Assembly: GCA_002412925.1 (NCBI GenBank) | Contig: DHVZ01000012.1 | Coordinates: 1 to 64,000 of the forward strand | Source of the DNA: Anaerolineales bacterium UBA5195 | Lineage (GTDB): Bacteria; Chloroflexota; Anaerolineae; Anaerolineales; Villigracilaceae | Reading direction: 5' to 3' | DNA: 64,000 bases | In this document: piece after piece, positions 49,379-58,421 of the stretch | Layout of the letters: each line of letters starts with the position of its first letter | How positions within the stretch are numbered: position 1 is the stretch's first letter | Position numbers and translations under genes: made by a program | The notes under the pieces: generated by a model | Told to the model about the DNA's origin: nothing | Seen by the model: only the letters and a program-made list of their open reading frames with translations | Database searches by the model: none

Positions 49379-50857
49379 ATGCCGGAACCGATTCTGACTG
49401 TCAAGCACATCACCAAAACCTATCCGGGCGTCGTGGCCCTGAACAATGTCACCATGACGTTCGAAAAAGGAGAAATCCACGCGCTGCTGGGGGAGAATGG
49501 CGCCGGGAAATCCACCCTGATCAAGGTCATCTCCGGGGCTATCGAACCGGATAACGGCAGCGTCAGCATTGACGGCCGGGAATTCGCCAAAATTTCACCC
49601 CATTTGGCCAAGGAAAACGGGATCGAGGTGATTTACCAGGAATTCAGCCTGGTCGAAGCCTTGACTGTGGCGCAGAACGTCTTTCTCGGCGAGACCCAGG
49701 GCTGGCTGGTTGACCATGCGGCGCTGCAAAAAAGGGCGCGGCAGATTTTTGCCGAGATGAATGTGCAGATCGACCCGGCGGCCCAGGTGCGAAAATTAAG
49801 CCCGGCCAAGAAACAGTTGGTTGAAATCGCCAAAGCCATCTCCCGCAACGCCAAAATCCTGATCATGGACGAACCCAGCGCCCCGCTCTCGGCCTCCGAA
49901 GTGGAGACGATGTTCGAGATCATTGGCAAGATGAAAGCACGGGGAGTGACCATTGTCTACATCTCGCATCGCATCGAGGAACTGTTCCGCATCTCGGATC
50001 GGGTCAGCGTCATGCGGGATGGGGCTTATATTGACACGCTCGTCACCCAGCAGACCAACCGCAAGGAACTCATCAACCTGATGGTGGGCCGGGAATTGAA
50101 AGAGTATTTTCCCAGGCGAACCCAGCTGCCCGGCGAAGTCATCCTGGAAGTGAAAAGACTCTCCGGGTTTGGCGATGAAAATATCTCCTTTAGTGTGCAG
50201 CGGGGGGAGATTCTAGGCGTGGCCGGTCTGGTTGGCTCCGGCCGGACGGAACTGGCCAGTATCCTGTATGGCGCGGTGTCCAAAGAGAGCGGCGAGACCT
50301 GGATCGAGGGCAAGAAACGGGAAATCCATTCCCCCGATCAAGCCCTCGAGTACGGGATGGGGTTGATCCCGGAGGATCGCAAGAATCACGGCTGCATTCT
50401 CAATGCCAGCCTGCGTTTCAATATTTCGCTTTCGACGTTCAACAAAAAGGCCCGCTTTTTCATCGCTGATTCGAAAGCCCAAAAGGAAACAGCGCGTTTT
50501 TACATCGACAAATTTAACATCAAGACCCCCAGCATGGAGCAGCGCGTCAGGAATCTCTCTGGTGGGAACCAGCAAAAGATCATCCTGGCCAAAACGCTGG
50601 CTGCCAACACCAACATCCTGATCTTTGATGAACCGACGCGCGGCATCGATGTTGGCTCGAAGCAGGAAATCTACAACCTGATGATCGATCTGGTCAACCA
50701 GGGCAAGGCCATCATCATGATCTCCTCCGACATGGAGGAACTGCTGGGCATGTCTGACCGGTTGATTGTGTTGTGTGAAGGAAAGTTCATGGGCGAAGTG
50801 CCCAAAGAACAATTCGACCAGCGCCATATCATCGAACTGGCCTCCGGCCATCATTAA
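49379..50857 (+). CDS. ribose-type sugar ABC transporter ATPase (two fused domains)
   Basis: 492 residues from ATG at 49379; an in-frame extension upstream has no clear need. Domain 1: GENGAGKS near 39, VIYQEFSLVEALTVAQNVFL, ILIMDEPSAPLSASE. Domain 2: GLVGSGRTEL, LIPEDRKNHGC, LSGGNQQKIILAKTL, ILIFDEPTRGIDVGSKQ. Highly similar to the ATPase at 30221, so the two transporters are paralogous. Eighteen bases before the permease. Confidence 0.95.
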   Translation: MPEPILTVKHITKTYPGVVALNNVTMTFEKGEIHALLGENGAGKSTLIKVISGAIEPDNGSVSIDGREFAKISPHLAKENGIEVIYQEFSLVEALTVAQNVFLGETQGWLVDHAALQKRARQIFAEMNVQIDPAAQVRKLSPAKKQLVEIAKAISRNAKILIMDEPSAPLSASEVETMFEIIGKMKARGVTIVYISHRIEELFRISDRVSVMRDGAYIDTLVTQQTNRKELINLMVGRELKEYFPRRTQLPGEVILEVKRLSGFGDENISFSVQRGEILGVAGLVGSGRTELASILYGAVSKESGETWIEGKKREIHSPDQALEYGMGLIPEDRKNHGCILNASLRFNISLSTFNKKARFFIADSKAQKETARFYIDKFNIKTPSMEQRVRNLSGGNQQKIILAKTLAANTNILIFDEPTRGIDVGSKQEIYNLMIDLVNQGKAIIMISSDMEELLGMSDRLIVLCEGKFMGEVPKEQFDQRHIIELASGHH

Positions 50858-50875
50858 ATTATGCAGAGGAACAAA

Positions 50876-51874
50876 ATGCCGAAAATCAACCTGAGCGGGC
50901 TTCGCAAATATACCGTCATGTTTATCCTGCTCGCCCTGATGGTGCTTTTTTCGTTTTCGAGCCCCTACTTTTTGACGCTGCGTAACCTGACTAACATCGT
51001 CACCCAGAACACCTACTTCATCATTGTTGCCATTGGTCTGTCATTTGTGATGATCGGAGGCGGGATCGACCTGTCAGTTGGTTACCAGATGTCGCTGGTG
51101 GGGGTAGTCACTGCCATGAGCATGGTCGTTTATCACCAGCCGGTTTGGCTCTCGGTGCTGATCGGCATCCTGTTGGGGACTTTCCTGGGATTTGTAAATG
51201 GTATGATCGTAACCAACGTCAAGGTTTTTCCGCTGATTGTTACCATCGCCACCAGCACCGTGTTCCAGGGCCTGTCGTACATCATTTCCAAAGCGGCCAC
51301 CTTTCGCGGCTACCCGGATGAATTCCTGATGCTGACAAAGGGAGCTTTCCTGGGCATCGCTTTCGATGTCTGGCTAACCCTATTGGTCGTGCTGTTTGCA
51401 AGTTTCGTTTATTACAAGACTTCCTTCGGCTGGAATGTGTTGGCACTGGGCGGGAACGAGGAAGCCTCCCGGCTGGCAGGCATCAAAACCAAGGCGATGA
51501 AAGTTTCGGTATATACGATTTGCGGCTTTTTTGTCGCCATTGCGACAATGGTGATGATTTCAAAATCTAATACCACCAACTCCATGTTCGGGCCGGGGAC
51601 AGAGTTTACCGCTTTGACGGCCGCCATCGTCGGCGGGATCAGTTTTATGGGCGGCGAAGGCAATATGCTCGGCCTCGTCACCGGCGTTTTTATTCTAGCT
51701 GTGCTGGGGAACGGGATGCAGTTGGCCGGCTGGGGCACCTATGCCCAGTACATTGTTAAAGGGCTGATCCTGCTCGGCGCGGTCACCTTCGATGAATATC
51801 AAAAGACCGCCCGGGACACGAAACGCAGCAAAGTGAATAGCGAACCTGCCAACCCAGAGAAAAAACCAGCCTAG
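50876..51874 (+). CDS. ribose-type sugar ABC transporter permease
   Basis: 332 residues from ATG at 50876, which has AGAGGAAC upstream; the ATG at 50861 does not. RbsC-like motifs: YFLTLRNLTNIVTQNTYFII, FVMIGGGIDLSVGYQMSLVG, coupling loop GWNVLALGGNEEASRLAGIK, and GGISFMGGEGNMLGLVTG. About nine membrane segments and a charged C-terminal tail. Partner of the two genes before it. Confidence 0.95.
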   Translation: MPKINLSGLRKYTVMFILLALMVLFSFSSPYFLTLRNLTNIVTQNTYFIIVAIGLSFVMIGGGIDLSVGYQMSLVGVVTAMSMVVYHQPVWLSVLIGILLGTFLGFVNGMIVTNVKVFPLIVTIATSTVFQGLSYIISKAATFRGYPDEFLMLTKGAFLGIAFDVWLTLLVVLFASFVYYKTSFGWNVLALGGNEEASRLAGIKTKAMKVSVYTICGFFVAIATMVMISKSNTTNSMFGPGTEFTALTAAIVGGISFMGGEGNMLGLVTGVFILAVLGNGMQLAGWGTYAQYIVKGLILLGAVTFDEYQKTARDTKRSKVNSEPANPEKKPA

Positions 51875-51902
51875 CGGGCAGCGCGCAGAACAGGAATTTG
51901 AT

Positions 51903-52799
51903 ATGGAACCGAAAAAAAAGTTTGGCCCGCCACCGGGTTTCCAAATCCCCATGGCGGATGTGTCCCACATTCAGCGCAAATGGCTGGATTCACCCTACGC
52001 CAGCCTTTCCCCGGCCCAAAAATTGGATATTTACCTGCCAGATGAAGGCGAAGGGCCTTTCCCTGTGCTTATCCATATCCATGGGGGCGGCTTTGAAATC
52101 GGCGACAAACAAGACATTCACATCCTGCCTTATCTCAAGGGCCTGGCGCGCGGCTATGCGGTCGTCAGCGTCAACTACCGCTTGAGTGGCGAAGCGATTT
52201 TCCCGGCGGGCTTGCAGGACATAAAAGCCGCCATCCGCTGGCTGCGGGCGAATGCCCAGACCTATCACCTTAATGGCGAGCGGATGGCGGCCTGCGGCGG
52301 CTCGGCGGGCGGGAATTATGCCGCCATGGTCTGCTTGACCGCCAGCGTGGCCGAATTCGACGACCCGCGCCTGGGCAATGCGGAGTATCCCTGTCACGTC
52401 CAGGCGGCGGTGGATATGTTCGGGCCAACGGATTTTCTGAAAATGGATGAACAACTGGATGAAAATGGTTTCGGCCCCGGTGACCACAGCCAAGCGGATT
52501 CCCCTGAATCAAAGTATTTGGGTGCGAAACTGGCCGATGTGCCGCTAAAGGTTGTGATTGCCAACCCGATGACCTATATTCACGAGCACATGCCGCCCCT
52601 TATGATCCAGCACGGGCGGCTCGACACGCTGGTGCCGATTCAGCAGTCGATGATGTTCGTGGAGAAACTAAAAAAATATGTCAGCCCTGACCGATTTGAG
52701 TTTGACATTTTAGAAGGAGCCGGTCACGGCGATCCGCTGTTCGAAACGGACGAGAACATGAGCAAGGTGTTTGCGTTTCTGGACAGGCATTTGAAATAG
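51903..52799 (+). CDS. alpha/beta hydrolase, BD-FAE-like esterase (paralogue 5)
   Basis: 298 residues, cytoplasmic (no signal). HGGGFEIGDK oxyanion motif, nucleophile Ser in GGSAGGNY, acid Asp in GRLDTLVPI, His in GAGHGDPLF. The shared opening QRKWLDSPYASLSPAQKLDI is nearly that of the hydrolases at 32739 and 34123. It follows its transporter as paralogue 1 does, a repeated transporter-plus-esterase layout. Likely removes ester groups from the imported compound. Confidence 0.88.
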   Translation: MEPKKKFGPPPGFQIPMADVSHIQRKWLDSPYASLSPAQKLDIYLPDEGEGPFPVLIHIHGGGFEIGDKQDIHILPYLKGLARGYAVVSVNYRLSGEAIFPAGLQDIKAAIRWLRANAQTYHLNGERMAACGGSAGGNYAAMVCLTASVAEFDDPRLGNAEYPCHVQAAVDMFGPTDFLKMDEQLDENGFGPGDHSQADSPESKYLGAKLADVPLKVVIANPMTYIHEHMPPLMIQHGRLDTLVPIQQSMMFVEKLKKYVSPDRFEFDILEGAGHGDPLFETDENMSKVFAFLDRHLK

Positions 52800-52859
52800 C
52801 AATCGGATACAATCTCCCTAAATTTGGAAAATCTATTCACCTAGGAGTTGCCACTCACC

Positions 52860-53705
52860 ATGCCCGTTTCAATTCGTCCCCTGGCAGAGACCGACCTGGA
52901 TGCGGCTGCCGTGATCTTGACATCTGCCTTCCAACGCACCGGCGATTGGGGCAGCGATCTGCGTTTTTATCATGGGTTACAACCTGACGGTTATTTTGGG
53001 GCATACAAGGATGGAGTGCTTGTCGGGATGGTTGGCGCCACAATCTACTCGACCTTTGCCTACATTGGAATGATGGGTGTTCACCAGCAATTCCAAAGGC
53101 GAGGGATAGGATTGGCCTTGATGCAATCCCTCTTGAATTGGCTGGCAGAGAAAAACGTTACTATGGTTCAATTGGATGCGAGCCCTGCTGGCCAACCCAT
53201 GTATGAAAAATTGGGTTTTGAAGCCCAGGAACAGGTATTCGCGCTTGAGTGGAAGCATAGTTTCCCGGTGGCTAGATTCTCTCAAGTGCCTGGGCCTGTC
53301 CGACCATCTGACCTGGCCGAGTTGGTTGAGATTGACGCCAGAATTTTTGGGGCTGAGCGCGGAAAAATATTTTCAGTGCTGTTGGAGACTTATCCAGGGC
53401 GTTCTTTTCTTCTAAGGAATGCTCTGGGGAAAATAACCGGTTATCTTTTTCTCCAAAAACATCGGGTTGGCCCGTGGGTTATGCTGGAACCGGATGGAAC
53501 TGAAGCGTTGCTCCTGGCAGCTTTGTCCACCTGCGAGGTTGGCTCTGTTTCAGTTCTTGTGCCTGAGCTCAATCAGCGGGCCTTAGCCCTGTTGCGGCAT
53601 TATGGTTTTGAAGTGTCAAGAATAAACAGGCACATGGTTCGTGGCAGCGGGGCGCTGGGTGACCGCAATAAGATTTTTGGGCAGACCAGTCTTTCACTTG
53701 GTTAA
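52860..53705 (+). CDS. GNAT-family N-acetyltransferase, two-domain
   Basis: 281 residues. The first GNAT domain has the acetyl-CoA motif VHQQFQRRGIGLALMQSLLN (about 79-98) and a following ASPAGQPMYEKLGF. The second half (about 150-275) resembles a degenerate second GNAT domain, ending in a Tyr/Phe-type NQRALALLRHYGF. Acetyl acceptor unknown. ATG at 52860 is preceded by AGGAG at a rather long spacing (12). Last gene of the second sugar operon, or separately expressed. Confidence 0.82.
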   Translation: MPVSIRPLAETDLDAAAVILTSAFQRTGDWGSDLRFYHGLQPDGYFGAYKDGVLVGMVGATIYSTFAYIGMMGVHQQFQRRGIGLALMQSLLNWLAEKNVTMVQLDASPAGQPMYEKLGFEAQEQVFALEWKHSFPVARFSQVPGPVRPSDLAELVEIDARIFGAERGKIFSVLLETYPGRSFLLRNALGKITGYLFLQKHRVGPWVMLEPDGTEALLLAALSTCEVGSVSVLVPELNQRALALLRHYGFEVSRINRHMVRGSGALGDRNKIFGQTSLSLG

Positions 53706-53721
53706 TAGAAATAGAATGGGC

Positions 53722-53762
53722 AAAAAAAGACTTCCTCTACCTGTTAAGAATAGAGGAAGTCC
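53722..53762 (-). terminator. rho-independent terminator of icd
   Basis: GACTTCCTCTA / TAGAGGAAGTC stem. Read leftward it is followed by seven T. It lies 28 bases after the icd stop. Confidence 0.88.
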
Positions 53763-53789
53763 TATCGGGAAAAACCAGCTGCCTTTGCG

Positions 53790-55193
53790 CTAGTCATTCA
53801 TATGTTGGATGATTGCATCTCCAAACTCTGAACACTTGACCTCAACCGCGTTATCCATCAAGCGAGCAAAGTCATAGGTCACAGTTTGAGCCGCGACTGC
53901 ACCTTCCATACCCTTAACAATCAGATCGGCGGCTTCGGTCCACCCCATGTACCGGAACATCATTTCCCCTGAGAGAATGACGGAGCCGGGATTGACCTTG
54001 TCCAAATCAGCGTATTTGGGTGCCGTGCCGTGCGTGGCTTCGAAAATAGCATGTCCGGTTTCATAATTGATGTTTGCCCCCGGGGCAATTCCAATGCCAC
54101 CCACTTGGGCCGCAATTCCATCTGAAATATAGTCACCATTTAAATTCATGGTGGCAATCACATCATATTCCCGTGGATGAATAAGAACGTTCTGCATGGT
54201 ATCGTCTGTGATGGAGTCTTTGACAAGCAGCATTTTCTTCCATTTCCCATCGCCATGCGTTTTCCACAATTTCAAAGCATGATCCACTTCTTCTTTGATT
54301 TCATTTTGTTGCTCAGCGGGCATCATCTCAATCCCCGGATAAATCATTTTGGCGTTTTCATCAACTGATATTTTAGAATTTGTTTCCCGGTTAGCCAATA
54401 CCCACGCTTCAAACTCAGTAACAATTTGATTGCGGAACTCACGTTTGGTCAGAGCATAGGCCCATCCTCTGAAAGCCCCTTCGGTGTATTTCATAATCTC
54501 GCCTTTATGAACAAAAGATACACTCTTTCGCTTGTTTTTGAGCGCCCACTTTATCGCCGCTCGCACAAGACGTTCAGTGCCCTCAACCGAAATCGGCGAT
54601 ACGCCTAGCGCCGTAGTCTCAGGAAAGCGCATCTTGCTATACTCGTCAGCAAAGGCTTCTTTGAGCAATTCTTTCAATTTTTTGTTTTCTTCCGTGCCAA
54701 ATTTGAATTCAATGCCTGTATAAATATCTTCGGTATTTTCACGAAAAACAACAACGTCTACATCTTGGGGACGTTTCATGGGAGAGGGAACACCGTTGTA
54801 ATAGCGAACTGGCCTCATGCAAACATACAGATCAAGCAATTGACGTAATGCTACGTTCAGCGAACGTATACCCCCACCGATTGGTGTTGTCAGCGGGCCT
54901 TTGATACCGACTAAAAATTTCTTGAAAGCATCTACGGTTTCATCTGGAAGCCAGGTGTTGAACAATTTAAAGGATTTTTCGCCTGCATATACCTCCATCC
55001 AATGTACCTTGCGTTTACCTTTATAGGCTTTTTCGACTGCGGAATCAAAAACTCGAATTGATGCCCGCCAAATATCTCGCCCTGTACCGTCTCCTTCTAC
55101 AAATGGAATAATCGGGTTATCTGGAACCTGTAATTCTCCATCTTTGATGGAAATCTTTGCTCCACCTTCTGGCACTGTAATTTGATTAGCCAT
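53790..55193 (-). CDS. icd: isocitrate dehydrogenase (NADP type)
   Basis: 467 residues after CAGGAGG. Motifs: PFVEGDGTGRDIWRASIRVF (about 30-49), KGPLTTPIGGGIRSLNVALR, LRQLLDLYVCMRPVRYYNG, VVFRENTEDIYTGIEF, HKGEIMKYTEGAF, YDVIATMNLNGDYISDGIAA and EATHGTAPKYAD. The substrate-binding Ser/Arg pattern and Lys/Tyr catalytic residues are in place. Converts isocitrate to 2-oxoglutarate. Transcribed toward the GNAT gene with its own terminator. Confidence 0.95.
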   Translation of the reverse strand: MANQITVPEGGAKISIKDGELQVPDNPIIPFVEGDGTGRDIWRASIRVFDSAVEKAYKGKRKVHWMEVYAGEKSFKLFNTWLPDETVDAFKKFLVGIKGPLTTPIGGGIRSLNVALRQLLDLYVCMRPVRYYNGVPSPMKRPQDVDVVVFRENTEDIYTGIEFKFGTEENKKLKELLKEAFADEYSKMRFPETTALGVSPISVEGTERLVRAAIKWALKNKRKSVSFVHKGEIMKYTEGAFRGWAYALTKREFRNQIVTEFEAWVLANRETNSKISVDENAKMIYPGIEMMPAEQQNEIKEEVDHALKLWKTHGDGKWKKMLLVKDSITDDTMQNVLIHPREYDVIATMNLNGDYISDGIAAQVGGIGIAPGANINYETGHAIFEATHGTAPKYADLDKVNPGSVILSGEMMFRYMGWTEAADLIVKGMEGAVAAQTVTYDFARLMDNAVEVKCSEFGDAIIQHMND

Positions 55194-55419
55194 TCAGTTC
55201 CTCCTGAAACAATATTGAGATACGCCTATTATAAATTGGATTTATGATATTGAGACTAAGTTTTATATGTCGAGACAAAATAGAAATCTTGAAATAAGAC
55301 ACCCACAAGCCCACGAATTGATATTGTTCTGATGGGAAAATCAAATAAACATCGGATAAATGGTGTTTTAACGAAACGGTCAAAAAAGGAACTTGGGAAC
55401 AACCTCTCATCAGTCTTAA

Positions 55420-56046
55420 CTAGTACGGGCTGGCCAGTAGTTCGTCCAGCACTTTTTTGGACGAGTCATCCACCACGGCGTGTTGGGACTGGCCGTGAGC
55501 GTCCATCGTCACCACGGCGGGGAAATCCTTGACTTCGATGACCCAAAAAGCCTCCGGGACGCCAAATTCCATTTTGTAGACGCCCAAAACCTTCTTGACC
55601 GACTGCGCAATGTATGAAGCCGCGCCGCCGATGGCATGGAAATACACGCCGGGAGCTTCCTGGCAGCCTTTGAGCGTTTTCGCGCCCATGCCGCCCTTGC
55701 CGATCACCCCCTTGAGGTTGAAATGTTTCATCACGTCCGCCTGGTAGGGTTCCTCACGGATGGAGGTGGTCGGCCCGGCGGCCACGAATTTGTAGTCTTT
55801 CGTATCCAGCCCCGAGACGACCGGCCCGCAGTGATAGATCACGCCGCCGTCCAGCAGCTTCTTGAGCGCTGCGTAGGCTTCCAGGTCATCGCCCTGCGGC
55901 GCACGGGTTTTCTTGATAAAGGTATCGATCATCCATTTGTGGGCCGTATCGCGCCCAGTGACCATGATGCCGGTCAGCAGCACCGGTTCGCCGACCTTCA
56001 GGCTGCGGATGGTTTCATCGCTGATGGGAATGGTTATTTCGCGCAT
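55420..56046 (-). CDS. fumB: class I fumarate hydratase, beta (C-terminal) subunit
   Basis: 208 residues from ATG at 56046 (AAGGAG). Family features: GEPVLLTGIMVTGRDTAHKW (about 22-41), YHCGPVVSG, GPTTSIREEPYQAD, GVIGKGGMG, YFHAIGGAASYIAQ and EFGVPEAFWVIEVKDFPAVV. Two-subunit Fe-S fumarase or tartrate-dehydratase-like enzyme with the gene just upstream. TCA-cycle neighbours favour fumarase. The symbol is used for the split beta subunit, not E. coli FumB. Confidence 0.9.
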   Translation of the reverse strand: MREITIPISDETIRSLKVGEPVLLTGIMVTGRDTAHKWMIDTFIKKTRAPQGDDLEAYAALKKLLDGGVIYHCGPVVSGLDTKDYKFVAAGPTTSIREEPYQADVMKHFNLKGVIGKGGMGAKTLKGCQEAPGVYFHAIGGAASYIAQSVKKVLGVYKMEFGVPEAFWVIEVKDFPAVVTMDAHGQSQHAVVDDSSKKVLDELLASPY

Positions 56047-56060
56047 GGTTTCTCCTTCGG

Positions 56061-56112
56061 GAACCACGGACGACGGACCATCAACCACGGTCCACCGTCA
56101 ATGGTCCACGGT
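56061..56112. repeat. low-complexity GGTCCACGGT-type repeat between fumarase genes
   Basis: Several overlapping copies of CCACGG and GACCAT in both orientations (GGACCATC, CCACGGTCC, CACCGTC, GGTCCACGG). They fill the spacer between the two fumarase subunits. Confidence 0.5.
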
Positions 56113-56988
56113 CTAATCGTAAACGACTTCCTCGCCCTTCACCACCATCTTCCGGCGGCGATAGGCCCAGCACATGTAAGAGACCGAGACGAAAAACGAG
56201 GCGGGCAGGCGGTGCATCCCGGTGATCTTGGTGTCGATCACGGTCGTCTGGCCGCCAAAGCCCATCGGGCCGATGCCCATCGTGTTGGATTCGCTCGTCA
56301 GGCGTTCTTCGAGCGCGGCCAGTTGCGGGTCGGCATTGCGCACACCCAGTTTATCGAACAAAACTTCCTTGGATTTGTAATAAGATGAGCCGCGGTCGCC
56401 GCCGATTGCCACGCCCAGGATGCCCGGCGCGCAGCCCTGACCCTGCGCCCTTTGGACCGCATCCAGGACGACTTTGCGCACCCCGGCCAGATCGCGGCCC
56501 GCGCCCAGGCGGCTATCGGGCAGGGAATACTGCGCCCCGACGTTTTCACACCCGCCGCCTTTGAGCATCAGCTCGATGGTCAGTGCCTCGCCTTCGACTT
56601 CTTCGAAGTGAATGGACGGGAAATCGTCTCCGCCCAGGTTGTTGCCGCTGTTCTTGTCATAGACGGCATCTACGGCGTTCGGCCGCATGTAACTTTTCTT
56701 GGTGGCCTGCACCATCGCATTGCGGATTTGTTCCTTCAGCTTGCGCGTGCTCCAGCCTTCGGGATGGTAAACGTAGAAAATCGGCGTCCCGGTATCCTGG
56801 CAAATCGGCGTGGACTGGGCGCGCGAAAGCTCGATGTTTTTCATCACCGTTTCGAGCGCGCCGCGCGCCGCCGTGCCAGGCGCTTCTTTCTCCACGGCTG
56901 CCTTCAGGCGTTCTTCCACATCTGAGGGCAGGTCAGTAGAGGTGCGGCGGATCAATTCCAAGATTTTTTCGGTTAAGTCTGGCTGCAT
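56113..56988 (-). CDS. fumA: class I fumarate hydratase, alpha (N-terminal) subunit
   Basis: 291 residues from ATG at 56988 (ACGGAGG). Motifs: STPICQDTGTPIFYVYHPEG (with a [4Fe-4S] Cys near 61), GGGCENVGAQYSLPDS (second Cys near 165), and QGCAPGILGVAIGGDRGSSY (third Cys near 199). These three Cys bind the catalytic cluster. NTMGIGPMGFGGQTTVIDTK follows. Converts fumarate and malate, providing malate to the two malic enzymes. O2-sensitive cluster type. Confidence 0.92.
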   Translation of the reverse strand: MQPDLTEKILELIRRTSTDLPSDVEERLKAAVEKEAPGTAARGALETVMKNIELSRAQSTPICQDTGTPIFYVYHPEGWSTRKLKEQIRNAMVQATKKSYMRPNAVDAVYDKNSGNNLGGDDFPSIHFEEVEGEALTIELMLKGGGCENVGAQYSLPDSRLGAGRDLAGVRKVVLDAVQRAQGQGCAPGILGVAIGGDRGSSYYKSKEVLFDKLGVRNADPQLAALEERLTSESNTMGIGPMGFGGQTTVIDTKITGMHRLPASFFVSVSYMCWAYRRRKMVVKGEEVVYD

Positions 56989-57040
56989 GATTGCCTCCGT
57001 ATGGGTGGACAGATTAATCAGACATCGAATTTGTAAGAGG

Positions 57041-57101
57041 GGCATGAATACAATTCGTCCAGCAGTGCTCGTCCAACTGCTGGATGAATTGTATTCATGC
57101 C
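57041..57101. repeat. 26-bp near-perfect palindromic hairpin
   Basis: Arms 57041-57066 and 57076-57101 (starting GGCATGAATACAATTC, ending GAATTGTATTCATGCC) pair over 26 bases with only one G-T wobble, loop 9 bases. It lies in the leader of the fumarase genes. Probably a small dispersed palindrome. Confidence 0.85.
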
Positions 57102-57166
57102 GCGGATGTTTGGGGCAAATAAAGTGAGCTAGCTAACTAGATTTTAGAACTATGCCGACTTCACTT

Positions 57167-57244
57167 CCCCTTTTTTCGTTCTAAGCCTGGTGAACCTTCC
57201 TTGATTTCTTTATTAAAAAGGTAAACCTTAGTTGCGAAAAAGGG
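57167..57244 (-). terminator. possible terminator dyad after the solute-binding protein
   Basis: CCCTTTTTTCGTTCTAAG and CTTAGTTGCGAAAAAGGG form an imperfect inverted pair with about 41 bases between. Position after the gene stop suggests a transcript end; weak. Confidence 0.3.
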
Positions 57245-57269
57245 AACATTCCATTCTTATTTTTAGGGA

Positions 57270-58103
57270 TTATTCACTGACATACAGCGCCAAGAGCTTT
57301 TTTAACGTTCCATTGTTATCCAGAGTGCTCAGGGCGTTTTCAATTTCGGTCATCACTTGCGGAGAGATATTTTTTGAAAACAGAACGTAATTTGGATCTT
57401 CTTTGTAGGTATTCTTGGTCAGCACAATCTTGTCAGTTAAGCCGGCCCGTTTGATTTCCCAGGTCAAACCTAGTTGGTTATAAAACACCAGGTCAATCCG
57501 CCCGAGCTCTAACTTTTTCAGATTCATTTCTATATTCCGAACATCCTCGATAGTGACACCCGGCATTGCGTGGGCCAACGCAGAGGGTTGTGAGCCGCCC
57601 AGCGTTCCAATCGTTTTCCCCTGTACTGATTCGATGCCGGTATATTCAAATGGGTCTGTAGCCAATTTGGCGAACAACATCCGTTGTGTAAACACTGGCG
57701 TCTGGCCAATGAACAATTTCTCCTGCCGTTCGGGGGTGCTCCCAAACCCAACGAGGATTTGCAACTCGTTTGATTCCAACATTAGGAGCAACCGGGCGAT
57801 CGGGTACCACCCTGTGCTCTCAATTCGGATATGTTTGTCGTGCAATTGTTGATTGAGGGCCTCAATAATATCAACACAGAGGCCTTTGGCCTGCCCATTC
57901 TCCTCGAAATATCTGGGCGGCGAATCCTCCTGATAGGCAGTATATACAATGATCTCTCCGCCCGGGGTCGGCTGTAGCGTGGCAATTGGCACCGGCGTGG
58001 CAGTTGTTGGCGCCGATGCGGGCGTAGACGGCTGGCAAGCTGCCAGCAGAACACTGCCTACAAACAAAACAACGAGCATCAGAGCTGAAACTTTGTTACG
58101 CAT
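57270..58103 (-). CDS. solute-binding lipoprotein, amino-acid-type (SBP_bac_3 fold)
   Basis: 277 residues from ATG at 58103 (AAGGAGATC). Lipobox LLAAC (Cys about 23) and a Thr/Ala/Pro linker. The mature domain has SBP family 3 features: YFEENGQAKGLCVDIIEALN, STGWYPIARLLLMLESNEL, GQTPVFTQRMLF, and GKTIGTLGGSQPSALA. Family members bind amino acids or act as orphan sensors. No permease or ATPase gene is adjacent, so it may serve a distant transporter. Lies 54 bases after the ferredoxin gene, so perhaps part of the CoA-transferase operon. Confidence 0.88.
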   Translation of the reverse strand: MRNKVSALMLVVLFVGSVLLAACQPSTPASAPTTATPVPIATLQPTPGGEIIVYTAYQEDSPPRYFEENGQAKGLCVDIIEALNQQLHDKHIRIESTGWYPIARLLLMLESNELQILVGFGSTPERQEKLFIGQTPVFTQRMLFAKLATDPFEYTGIESVQGKTIGTLGGSQPSALAHAMPGVTIEDVRNIEMNLKKLELGRIDLVFYNQLGLTWEIKRAGLTDKIVLTKNTYKEDPNYVLFSKNISPQVMTEIENALSTLDNNGTLKKLLALYVSE

Positions 58104-58157
58104 ATTGATCTCCTTGTTTTTTGTAGATTTGTGTTTCTTGCTTACAGATAGCACAAT

Positions 58158-58385
58158 TCAACGCAAAGGAATTTGTTTGGTTTCAACAGATTGGCTGGCT
58201 TCTGAATTGTTCTCTTCAACAAAAATAATCGCATCCGAAGGACAGTTGCGTTCGCAGGTGCCGCATTCGACACAAATATCAATATCAATATGGGCCTGGG
58301 TCTCCCCTTCTGTGATGGCATTGCTTTCGCAGCCAACCACACAGGCCCCACATAAAATACAAGCATCGGTTACAACATAAGGCAT
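58158..58385 (-). CDS. 2[4Fe-4S] ferredoxin
   Basis: 75 residues. Two clusters: CILCGACVVGCESNAI (about 9-24) and CVECGTCERNCPSDAI (about 38-53). The first lacks the Pro after the last Cys, as occurs in some. Electron carrier, possibly for the nitroreductase in this operon or the AOR of the co-regulated one. The C-terminal tail is polar. GGGAG precedes the ATG. Confidence 0.93.
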   Translation of the reverse strand: MPYVVTDACILCGACVVGCESNAITEGETQAHIDIDICVECGTCERNCPSDAIIFVEENNSEASQSVETKQIPLR

Positions 58386-58421
58386 GGCTGATCTCCCGGT
58401 AAAGTGATATGGATAAAAAGG

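Noticed and set aside
55263..55285. Fourth copy of the IclR-type dyad upstream of icd
   Set aside because: GTCTCGACATATAAAAC on the reverse strand misses the second-half Gly-side G, and no clear promoter is placed around it.
56452..56925. 157-codon forward frame opposite fumA
   Set aside because: Antisense to a gene with three cluster-binding cysteines in conserved motifs.
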